Shown here: in pieces, positions 1-5,503 of the stretch | Position numbering within the stretch: position 1 is the stretch's first letter | Layout: every line of letters begins with the position of its first letter | From: DATAXV01 sp036272915 | Lineage (GTDB): Bacteria; Chloroflexota; Dormibacteria; Dormibacterales; Dormibacteraceae | Assembly: GCA_036272915.1 (NCBI GenBank) | Contig: DATAXV010000014.1 | Span: 1-6,934 of the forward strand | DNA: 6,934 nt | Direction of reading: 5' to 3' | The notes under the pieces: model-generated | Database searches by the model: none | Told to the model about the DNA's origin: nothing | What the model saw: the letters and a program-made list of their open reading frames with translations, nothing else | Translations under genes and position numbers: made by a program

Positions 1-587
1 TGACCATCCGGACCTCGGCGGGGGAGCATCGCGCGTCAAGGGCCGTCGTCTGTGCCGGCGCCTGGGTGGGCAGGGTCCTTCCCGGGGTGGTGCCGAACTG
101 GGTCGAGCGCCAGGTCCAGTTCTGGTTCCGGGCTCGGCGTCCGGAGGAGTTCGCACCGGGGCGCGCCCCGATCTTCATCCGCAAGCGCGGCGGGCGCGAC
201 CTCTACGGCTTCCCGACACTCGACGGCCAGACGGTCAAGGTGGCGGCGCATCACGGTGGAGCGAAGGCCGATCCGGACCGGCTCGACCGGCAGGTCCATG
301 AGGCCGACCGGGAGAGGGTCTCCGACTTCGTCCGCGACTCGATCCGCGGACTCGACCCCGACCCGGTCAGGAGCAAGGTCTGCATGTACACCAATTCTCC
401 GGACGGAGACTTCGTCATCGGCGCCGTCCCCGGCCATTCCCGCCTGACCGTGCTCGGCGGCATGTCCGGCCACGGCTTCAAGTTCGCCACGGTGATGGGA
501 GAGATCGCCGCCGACCTCGCCACCGATGGTGAGACCCGGCACCCCATCGAGCCGTTCGGTCCGGAGCGCTTCCCGACGCCGGACTGA
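1..587 (+). CDS. Sarcosine oxidase / N-methyltryptophan oxidase-family FAD-dependent oxidoreductase, C-terminal part (5' end outside window)
   Basis: Reading frame 3 is open from base 3 to the TGA at 585-587 and gives 194 residues; the N-terminal half, with the FAD-binding GxGxxG, lies upstream. The family oxidises secondary amines such as sarcosine or other N-methyl amino acids, using FAD and O2 and releasing H2O2. The visible part matches the end of monomeric sarcosine oxidase: a YGFP motif, then a Lys (237-239) in TVKVAAHHGG that lines up with the oxygen-activating Lys of that family, then KVCMYTNSPDGDFVIG, then SGHGFKFA near the C-terminus. The Cys at 381-383 lies where these enzymes attach FAD covalently. 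Monomeric family members are near 390 residues, so about half is missing. It is separated from the next gene by 54 bases and is probably not part of the downstream operon. The substrate cannot be told from this fragment. Confidence 0.88.
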   Translation, partial: TIRTSAGEHRASRAVVCAGAWVGRVLPGVVPNWVERQVQFWFRARRPEEFAPGRAPIFIRKRGGRDLYGFPTLDGQTVKVAAHHGGAKADPDRLDRQVHEADRERVSDFVRDSIRGLDPDPVRSKVCMYTNSPDGDFVIGAVPGHSRLTVLGGMSGHGFKFATVMGEIAADLATDGETRHPIEPFGPERFPTPD

Positions 588-602
588 TCCCGGACATCGC
601 CG

Positions 603-619
603 GTCACAGCCCAGTCACA
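603..619 (+). promoter_or_regulatory. Direct repeat GTCACA-N5-GTCACA, candidate OmpR/PhoB-family response regulator site
   Basis: Two identical hexamers lie at 603-608 and 614-619, exactly 11 bases start to start, about one helical turn. OmpR/PhoB-type regulators bind as head-to-tail dimers to such 11-base direct repeats. The longer form, TCACAGC (604-610), four bases, then TCACATT (615-621), closely resembles the direct repeat reported for mycobacterial PhoP. The site ends about 8 bases before a -10-like hexamer, so it sits where a -35 element would be. That arrangement is typical of promoters activated by this family. The operon downstream encodes an OmpR-type regulator, so autoregulation is a natural inference but is not shown. 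Confidence 0.55.
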
Positions 620-628
620 TTGGGCGCC

Positions 629-634
629 TAGGTT
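629..634 (+). promoter_or_regulatory. Putative -10 element TAGGTT for the operon starting at 642
   Basis: TAGGTT fits the TANNNT -10 pattern of actinobacterial housekeeping promoters. A start of transcription 6-7 bases further on falls at 640-642, so the GTG at 642 would be at or next to the 5' end and the mRNA would be leaderless. No Shine-Dalgarno-like sequence precedes that GTG, which agrees with this. No good -35 hexamer is seen at 16-19 bases; the GTCACA direct repeat occupies that place instead. Prediction by eye only. Confidence 0.5.
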
Positions 635-641
635 TGGCGGC

Positions 642-1343
642 GTGACCACCACCCGGATCGAGGACACCGGTCCCCGCCTCTACATCGCCGCCCGCGCGCC
701 GCGCCCGGGTCAGGTCAAGACCAGGCTCGCGGCGGGAATCGGCGACGATGCCGCCGCGGCGCTGTACGCGGCCTTCCTGCGGGACCTCGGCGCCCGGTTC
801 GAGAGCGCGCCCTTCCGTCTCGGCTGGTACGTGACCCCGACCGACGCCTGGAGCGAGATCCGGCCCCTGGTCGGCGCCGGACCGGCGACCCGGGTGAGGG
901 TTCAGCCGGAGGCGGACTGGACCGACCGCCAGCGCCACCTGCTGCGCCGGGCCAGTGAGGAGGGCGAGCGGCCGGTGGTTCTGATCGCCTCCGACTCGCC
1001 CCAGCTCGGCCTCGACCAGGTCACCGAGGCCTTCGCCCACCTGCACGACCACGACCTGGTGCTCGGACCCACGCACGACGGCGGGTACTCGCTGATCGGG
1101 ATGCGCGGCTGGCACGACGTCCTCTCCGGGATCGTCATGTCCGGCCGCGACGTCGCCGACCGGATCCGGCAGCGGGCGCGGACGCTGCGCCTGCGGCTGG
1201 CCACCCTCGCCCCGATCTTCGATATCGACGAGCGGGAGGACCTGGCCCTCCTGGATCGGTACATGACGCCGGGCCACGATCTCCATGCCACCCGCTCGGC
1301 GATGGAGCGGCTCGGCCTGGTCAGGGCGGTGCAGCATGTCTAG
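642..1343 (+). CDS. DUF2064 / TIGR04282 family glycosyltransferase (nucleotidyltransferase-like)
   Basis: This 233-residue cytoplasmic protein has the GT-A/nucleotidyltransferase-like fold of the DUF2064 family, related to CofC guanylyltransferases. TIGR04282 is named for a putative arsenosugar-biosynthesis glycosyltransferase, but most members have no proven substrate. Visible motifs are RPGQVKTRL (residues 21-29), the nucleotide-binding loop; ASDSP with Asp118; GPTHDGGYSLIG with Asp146 and GGY; and FDIDEREDL with Asp194 and Asp196 near the end. The Asp residues are likely metal and nucleotide ligands. No membrane span is visible. GTG at 642 is chosen because it gives the full N-terminal strand and lies just after the -10-like element. 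The stop overlaps the next gene by 8 bases. No arsenic methyltransferase or radical SAM arsenosugar gene is seen nearby, so a role in making a sugar nucleotide or glycoconjugate for the other enzymes here is at least as likely. Family certain, reaction not. Confidence 0.85.
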   Translation: MTTTRIEDTGPRLYIAARAPRPGQVKTRLAAGIGDDAAAALYAAFLRDLGARFESAPFRLGWYVTPTDAWSEIRPLVGAGPATRVRVQPEADWTDRQRHLLRRASEEGERPVVLIASDSPQLGLDQVTEAFAHLHDHDLVLGPTHDGGYSLIGMRGWHDVLSGIVMSGRDVADRIRQRARTLRLRLATLAPIFDIDEREDLALLDRYMTPGHDLHATRSAMERLGLVRAVQHV

Positions 1344-2460
1344 GCGGGCCCTGGTCACCGGCGGCGCCGGCCTGATCGGGTCGCACCTCGTCGACCTGCT
1401 CGTCGCCGAGGGCTGGGGAGTCCGCGTGCTCGACAACCTCGAGCCGCAGACGCACGGCCGCGGCCGGCCGCCCTGGATCAACCCGGAGGCCGAGTTCCGC
1501 TGCGGCGACGTCCGCTCCGAGGCGGACATGGCCCAGGCCCTGGACGGTGTCGAGGTCGTCTTCCACCTCGCCGCGTACGGCGGCTACATGCCGGAGATCG
1601 CGCACTACGTCGAGGTCAATTCGCTGGGGACGGCCCGCCTGCTCGAGCTGATGCGCGCGCATCGCGGGACCGTGCGCAAGCTGGTCATCGCCTCCTCTCA
1701 GGCGGTCTACCGCGAGGGGGCGGTGCGCTGCCCCGAGCACGGGTTGCAGTTCCCTCCTCTGCGCGACTCCGCCGATCTCGCCGCCGGCCGCTTCGAGGTC
1801 CCCTGCCCGGTGTGCGGTGGCGGCGCCGAGCCGGCGCCGACGCCGGAGGCGGCGCCCATCAGCGGCGGCACCGTGTACGCCCTGACCAAGGTCGACCAGG
1901 AGCGGCTGGCCCTGATCGTGGGAGCGCAGATGGGACTGCCCGTGGTCGCTCTCCGCTACGCCTGCACCTACGGCCCCAGGCAGTCGCTCTACAACCCCTA
2001 CACCGGGGTGATCAGCATCTTCTGCACCCGCCTCCTCAACGGGCTCGCCCCCGTCGTCTACGAGGACGGCCGCCAGACCCGCGACCTCTGCTACGTGGAG
2101 GACATCGCCAGGGCCAATCTCTGGGCCGCGGAGACGGACCGCCTCGACGGTCGCGCCGTCAACGTGGGCAGCGGCCGGGCGACCTCGATCGCGGACCTGG
2201 CCGAGGTGCTCGCGGACGCCCTCGGAGTCCGGATCCCGGCCGAGGTCAGCGGACAGTTCCGGCCTGGCGAGATGCGAGCCCTGACCCCGGATCTGAGCCT
2301 CGCCCGGAGCGCGGGCTTCGAGCCCAGGGTCTCTCTCGAGGAGGGGATCGCGCGCCACCTCGACTGGCTGCGCAGGGAGGGGCCGATCGAGGAGCGGTTC
2401 GGCTCGGCACACCGGCTCCTGACCGAGCATCGGATCGTCCAGCCGGTGCTGCGGCCGTGA
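1336..2460 (+). CDS. NAD-dependent nucleotide-sugar epimerase/dehydratase (extended SDR), dTDP-L-rhamnose 4-epimerase-like
   Basis: The 374-residue protein is an extended short-chain dehydrogenase that would epimerise or dehydrate a nucleotide-linked sugar through a 4-keto intermediate. It starts with the Rossmann motif TGGAGLIGS (Gly9, Gly12, Gly15), has the NAD-selecting Asp in VLDNLEP, FHLAAYGG, the catalytic Ser region IASSQAVY, and YxxxK as Tyr181-Lys185. The segment YGPRQSLYNPYTGVISIF followed by a DGRQTRDLCYVEDIARA stretch resembles dTDP-L-rhamnose 4-epimerases such as WbiB-type proteins more than GalE. An insertion between the catalytic Ser and Tyr carries Cys132, His135, Cys157 and Cys160, a possible zinc knuckle. 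I prefer ATG 1336 to a GTG/ATG further upstream because the Rossmann strand begins at once and AGGG (1323-1326) precedes it at 9 bases. It overlaps the upstream gene by 8 bases and the next by 4. The exact substrate is inference. Confidence 0.87.
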   Translation: MSRRALVTGGAGLIGSHLVDLLVAEGWGVRVLDNLEPQTHGRGRPPWINPEAEFRCGDVRSEADMAQALDGVEVVFHLAAYGGYMPEIAHYVEVNSLGTARLLELMRAHRGTVRKLVIASSQAVYREGAVRCPEHGLQFPPLRDSADLAAGRFEVPCPVCGGGAEPAPTPEAAPISGGTVYALTKVDQERLALIVGAQMGLPVVALRYACTYGPRQSLYNPYTGVISIFCTRLLNGLAPVVYEDGRQTRDLCYVEDIARANLWAAETDRLDGRAVNVGSGRATSIADLAEVLADALGVRIPAEVSGQFRPGEMRALTPDLSLARSAGFEPRVSLEEGIARHLDWLRREGPIEERFGSAHRLLTEHRIVQPVLRP

Positions 2461-3011
2461 CCCCGGTCCCCGCGCTGGACATGCTGGTTCGCCGCCGGAC
2501 CATCAGCGGCTATACCGTGGAACGCGACGCCGACTATCTCTGGGCCCAGCGGCCCACCCTCACCTACAGGACCTATCAGGATCGATTCGGAGCCGCCCAT
2601 GCCAGCCGATTCGCCGACGATCTCCGGGGGCTTGGCGCAGTGATCACGATGACCGCCGCCACCGGCAACCTCGGCGCCGGCCCCGGCATCCTGCGCAGCC
2701 CCCAGGTCACGGTCGCGGCGGCCTTCCCCGAGCGCCGCGGCATCGCCCGCGCCCTGGCCCTGGTCCGCCGGCGGTACCACGCCAGGGGCGAGCGGCCGGT
2801 GGCGGGATCGTGGTGGCTGCCGGACGTCCGCCTCAGCGCCTGCTCCGGGCTGGCCGGGACCATCCCCGTCGTCGCCCAGTGGGGGCGGACCGGGGGCGGC
2901 GTCGCCGTCGTCCTCACCCTCTCCGCCCGCCGCCTGCTGCCGGGCCTCGGCCTGCGGCGGGTCCACGTCCTCAGCGAGTGGATCGACCTGCTCGGCGGGA
3001 GCCTGGCATGA
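2457..3011 (+). CDS. Hypothetical protein, 184 residues, no recognised family
   Basis: I do not recognise this protein. It starts at GTG 2457, which overlaps the epimerase stop as GTGA, and ends with TGA inside the ATGA that starts the response regulator. This tight fit and strong G/C third-position bias support a real gene. An in-frame ATG at 2481 is an alternative start and would give 176 residues. The protein is basic at the N-terminus (LVRRRTISGYTVERDADYLW), rich in Arg, Gly and Trp, and has single Cys and His residues but no metal-binding cluster. Weakly hydrophobic stretches occur around GLAGTIPVVAQW and GGVAVVLTLSARRLLPG, too short or polar for clear membrane spans. No signal peptide is evident. 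Its place between the epimerase and the two-component genes suggests a part in sugar modification or its control. This is context only; the fold and activity are unknown. Confidence 0.75.
   Translation: MTPVPALDMLVRRRTISGYTVERDADYLWAQRPTLTYRTYQDRFGAAHASRFADDLRGLGAVITMTAATGNLGAGPGILRSPQVTVAAAFPERRGIARALALVRRRYHARGERPVAGSWWLPDVRLSACSGLAGTIPVVAQWGRTGGGVAVVLTLSARRLLPGLGLRRVHVLSEWIDLLGGSLA
2997..3001 (+). promoter_or_regulatory. Ribosome binding site for the response regulator
   Basis: GGGAG lies six bases before the ATG at 3008. It fixes the response regulator start at 3008 rather than at an in-frame upstream GTG or ATG, and allows direct initiation besides coupling through the ATGA overlap. Confidence 0.6.
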
Positions 3012-3706
3012 ACCCACCGCGGCGCGATCGCGTTCTGGTCGTGGACGACGACGCCAAGATCGTCGTGCTCATCTCCGCCTACCTGGAGCGGGCTGGCTAC
3101 GAGGTGGCCGGCGTCCACGACGGGCTCGCCGCTCTCGAGGTGCTCCGCCGGGAGCGCTTCGACGCCGTCGTCCTCGACGTGATGCTCCCCCGCATCGACG
3201 GCATCGGCGTCGCCGGCATCGTCCGCGACGAGGGTGGACCGCCGATCCTGATGCTGACCGCGCTCGGCAACGTGCCCGACCGGGTCCGCGGCCTCGACTC
3301 GGGAGCCGACGACTACCTGGCCAAGCCCTTCGCCCCGTCCGAGCTGGTGGCGAGGGTCCGCTCCCTCCTGCGCCGCTCCCGGCCGCGCCCTGCCACCGGC
3401 AACCTCCGCCAGGGCGACCTCGAGCTCGATCTCGACCGCCGCACCGTCCGCCTCGGCGGCGAACGCTGCGAGCTGACGACGATGGAGTTCGGCCTGCTCG
3501 CCGCCCTGGTCGGGGCCGAGGGCCGCGTCCTCTCCCGGGGCCAGCTGATCGACGCGCTGGCGGCGGAAGCGGACGAGCCGATCCTGGAGCGGAGCATCGA
3601 CGCCTACGTCGGCCGCATCCGCAGCAAGCTCGGCGACACCGCCGGTCGTCCGCGCTACATCGAGACCGTCCGCGGGGTCGGCTACCGGGTGGTGAGTGAT
3701 GAGTAG
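3008..3706 (+). CDS. OmpR/PhoB-family two-component response regulator
   Basis: The 232-residue protein has an N-terminal receiver domain (about residues 8-120) and a C-terminal winged-helix DNA-binding domain (about 133-230). Receiver landmarks are all present: acidic pocket Asp13-Asp14-Asp15, phosphoacceptor Asp57 in VVLDVMLP, switch Thr84 in MLTALG, and Lys106 in LAKPF. The output domain shows TTMEFGLLAALV, then SRGQLIDAL, the recognition-helix region RSIDAYVGRIRSKLG and the closing wing ETVRGVGYRV, all typical of the OmpR class. It is expected to be phosphorylated by the kinase encoded next and to bind direct repeats as a tandem dimer. The start overlaps the unknown gene as ATGA, and its end overlaps the kinase start by 8 bases. 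A likely target is the 11-base direct repeat at 603-619. The stimulus is not evident. Confidence 0.95.
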   Translation: MNPPRRDRVLVVDDDAKIVVLISAYLERAGYEVAGVHDGLAALEVLRRERFDAVVLDVMLPRIDGIGVAGIVRDEGGPPILMLTALGNVPDRVRGLDSGADDYLAKPFAPSELVARVRSLLRRSRPRPATGNLRQGDLELDLDRRTVRLGGERCELTTMEFGLLAALVGAEGRVLSRGQLIDALAAEADEPILERSIDAYVGRIRSKLGDTAGRPRYIETVRGVGYRVVSDE

Positions 3707-4787
3707 GCTGCGATTCCTCCGCCGCCTCGACAGCCTGCCGCTGCGCTTCGCGCTGGCCAGCCTGGCCGGCGCTGTCCTCGCCCTGCTCGTGGTCGGTATC
3801 GGCGTGAGCTGGATCGGCTTCACCACCTTCGAGCACCTGATGCTCGCCCACGGCGCCAGCGACGCCGAGTCAAGGGCGATGTTCACCGAGTCGGTGATGC
3901 ATGTGCTGGTCATGGCCTCGGTGGCGGCCCTGATCGCCTCGATCCTGGTCGCCCTGCTCCTCGGCCGCGTCGTCAACCGGCCCATCGCCATGGTGGCGGC
4001 CGCCGCCCGCCGGGTCGGTGAGGGCGCCTACGGGGCCAGGGTGCCCCGGCCCTCGACACCGGAGCTCTCCTCGCTGGCCGACTCCTTCAACCAGATGTCC
4101 GCCAGCCTGCGCGACCAGGAGCGGATGCGGCAGGACCTGATCACGAACTTCGCCCACGAGCTGCGGACGCCGCTGACCAACCTCCAGGGCTATCTGCAGG
4201 CGATGCGCGAGGGGGTCATGGAGCCGAGCGCCGAGATCTTCGCCTCGCTGGAGGAGGAGGTCGGCCGCCTGCACCGTCTCTCCCGCTCGCTCGACGTCCT
4301 CGCCGCCGGCGCCGTCGGCAACGAGCAGGCCGCCGTCGAGATCGACATGGTCCCGATCATCGAGGCCGCCCACCAGCTGTGCCGGCCCGCCTTCGAGACC
4401 GCCGGCGTCGAGGTCTCGCTGCGGCTGCCGCGGCGGCTCGGCGCCAGGGCCAACCCCGATCACCTGGCCCAGGTCGTGCTCAACCTGCTGCAGAACGCCG
4501 CCCGCTACACACCGCGCGGAGGCGCCGTCGTGATCGGAGCCGAGCGGGGGGCGGACACGGTGCTGGTCTCCCTCACCAACAGCGGCGACATCCCCGAGGC
4601 GGACCTACCCCACCTCTTCGAGCGCTTCTACCGGGTGGAGAAGTCGCGTGACGCCGCGCGCGGAGGGGCCGGTGTCGGACTCGCCATCGTCCGCCAGCTG
4701 ATCGAGTCGTCCGGCGGCCGGGTCGGCGTCGAGTCCCTCGGCGGCTCCACGCGCTTCTGGTTCCAGCTTCCGGCGGGAGAGGCCTGA
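3699..4787 (+). CDS. HAMP-domain sensor histidine kinase (HisKA/HATPase)
   Basis: This 362-residue membrane kinase is the partner of the preceding regulator. Two membrane helices (about 17-42 and 67-89) flank a short outside loop of only about 25 residues, too small for a folded ligand domain, so it may sense the membrane or a partner protein. A HAMP linker follows (about 90-142), then the H box FAHELRTPLTN with phosphoacceptor His153. Next comes the ATPase domain with N box NLLQNAARYT, F box HLFERFYR and G2 box GGAGVGLAIV. In the G1 position the usual DxGxG is replaced by Asn294-Ser-Gly-Asp-Ile, so the adenine-contacting Asp is an Asn. Other boxes are intact, so it is probably active. ATG 3699 is preferred to GTG 3696, which lies just before it. 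It overlaps the regulator by 8 bases and the next gene by one base (TGATG). The signal is unknown. Confidence 0.93.
   Translation: MSRLRFLRRLDSLPLRFALASLAGAVLALLVVGIGVSWIGFTTFEHLMLAHGASDAESRAMFTESVMHVLVMASVAALIASILVALLLGRVVNRPIAMVAAAARRVGEGAYGARVPRPSTPELSSLADSFNQMSASLRDQERMRQDLITNFAHELRTPLTNLQGYLQAMREGVMEPSAEIFASLEEEVGRLHRLSRSLDVLAAGAVGNEQAAVEIDMVPIIEAAHQLCRPAFETAGVEVSLRLPRRLGARANPDHLAQVVLNLLQNAARYTPRGGAVVIGAERGADTVLVSLTNSGDIPEADLPHLFERFYRVEKSRDAARGGAGVGLAIVRQLIESSGGRVGVESLGGSTRFWFQLPAGEA
4775..4782 (+). promoter_or_regulatory. Ribosome binding site for the GT2 glycosyltransferase
   Basis: The purine-rich GGGAGAGG ends four bases before ATG 4787, within the end of the kinase gene. It supports that start together with the one-base TGATG overlap. 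Confidence 0.5.
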
Positions 4788-5503
4788 TGCGCCCCCTGAT
4801 CGGTGCGGTGGTCCCCGCTCTCGACGAGGAGGAGGCGATCGGGGTGGTCGTCCTCGGCCTGCGCGAGAGTGGACTGGTCGACGAGGTGGTGGTGGTCGAC
4901 AACGGCTCCCGCGACGACACCGCCGGGGTCGCCGCCCGGGCCGGGGCGCGGGTCGTGCCAGAGCCGCGCCGCGGCTATGGCCGAGCCTGCCTGGCCGGCG
5001 TCCGCGCGAGCAGGGCCCAGATCGTCCTGCTGCTCGACGGCGACGCCGCCGACGACCTCGGCGACCTGCCCCACCTGCTCGCCCCGATCCTCGACGGCAA
5101 GGCCGACCTGGTCGTCGGCTCTCGCACCCTGGGCCACCCCGAACCGGGCTCGCTGACCCTGCCCCAGATCGTGGGCAACCGCGTGATCGCCTTCTTCGCC
5201 GGCGCCGCCTGCGGCGCCAGGGTCACCGACCTGGGCCCGATGCGGGCGATCCGGCGGCAGCGGCTGCTGGCGCTGGGCATGCGCGAGATGACCTACGGCT
5301 GGTCGGTCGAGATGCTCCTCAAGGCGCTGCGCGCCGGCTATCGCTACTGCGAGGTGCCGGTCGCCTACCGGCGCCGCCTGGGCGGCTCCTCGAAGGTCGG
5401 CGGAACCCTGATCGGCGGGACCCGGGCCGGCTTCCGGATCATCGCCACCAGCCTCCGCTACGCCGGCTGGCGGCCGGCCAACGAGTGGAGCCGGCAGCCG
5501 TGA
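4787..5503 (+). CDS. GT2 family glycosyltransferase, DPM1-like (polyprenyl-phosphate sugar transferase type)
   Basis: The 238-residue inverting glycosyltransferase has a GT-A fold and no visible membrane span. It opens with VVPALDEEEAIG, where most homologues have Asn in place of Asp13. It continues with VVVDNGSRDDT, RRGYGRACLAG, the metal-binding DxD as Asp84-Gly-Asp86 in LLLDGDAADD, and VVGSRTLG. It closes with TDLGPMRAIRR, YGWSVEMLLKAL and EVPVAYRRRLGGSSKVGGT, which mark the acceptor and catalytic side of dolichol-phosphate mannose or glucose synthase-like proteins. It would transfer a sugar from a nucleotide donor to a lipid phosphate or similar acceptor at the inner face of the membrane. 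The lack of C-terminal membrane helices is like bacterial members annotated as UDP-glucose:dolichyl-phosphate glucosyltransferase homologues. Its stop overlaps the next gene by four bases (GTGA). Donor and acceptor are not identifiable. Confidence 0.9.
   Translation: MRPLIGAVVPALDEEEAIGVVVLGLRESGLVDEVVVVDNGSRDDTAGVAARAGARVVPEPRRGYGRACLAGVRASRAQIVLLLDGDAADDLGDLPHLLAPILDGKADLVVGSRTLGHPEPGSLTLPQIVGNRVIAFFAGAACGARVTDLGPMRAIRRQRLLALGMREMTYGWSVEMLLKALRAGYRYCEVPVAYRRRLGGSSKVGGTLIGGTRAGFRIIATSLRYAGWRPANEWSRQP
5487..5490 (+). promoter_or_regulatory. Ribosome binding site deciding the GTG 5500 start
   Basis: GGAG lies nine bases before the GTG at 5500. Together with the GTGA overlap it favours a start that includes the whole repeat-encoded N-terminus in the protein. 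The later in-frame ATGs at 5680 and 5719 have only repeat-derived sequence before them. Confidence 0.45.

Noticed and set aside
609..625. GCCCA-N7-TGGGC inverted repeat as a terminator for the upstream oxidase gene
   Set aside because: The stem has only five pairs and no following T run, and it overlaps the better-supported direct repeat. It may be a chance or secondary operator feature.
1285..1335. Upstream in-frame start giving a 391-residue epimerase
   Set aside because: It would add 17 residues before the Rossmann strand and a 59-base overlap with the upstream gene. ATG 1336 fits the family N-terminus.
1321..2430. 369-codon open frame on the - strand opposite the epimerase
   Set aside because: The + strand frame has unmistakable SDR motifs; the antisense product has none.
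1812..2456. N-terminal extension of the unknown protein from 1812
   Set aside because: This part is out of frame over the epimerase and reads as low-complexity Arg/Gly/Pro sequence. The GTGA overlap at 2457 is the natural start.
2810..3007. N-terminal extension of the response regulator (start at 2810)
   Set aside because: The extension is Arg/Pro-rich shadow sequence of the unknown gene; a good ribosome site and the receiver domain start point to ATG 3008.
2576..3991. 471-codon open frame on the - strand
   Set aside because: It is antisense to the unknown gene, the clearly real response regulator and the kinase start. Its low-complexity Arg/Ala/Asp content is typical of a shadow frame.
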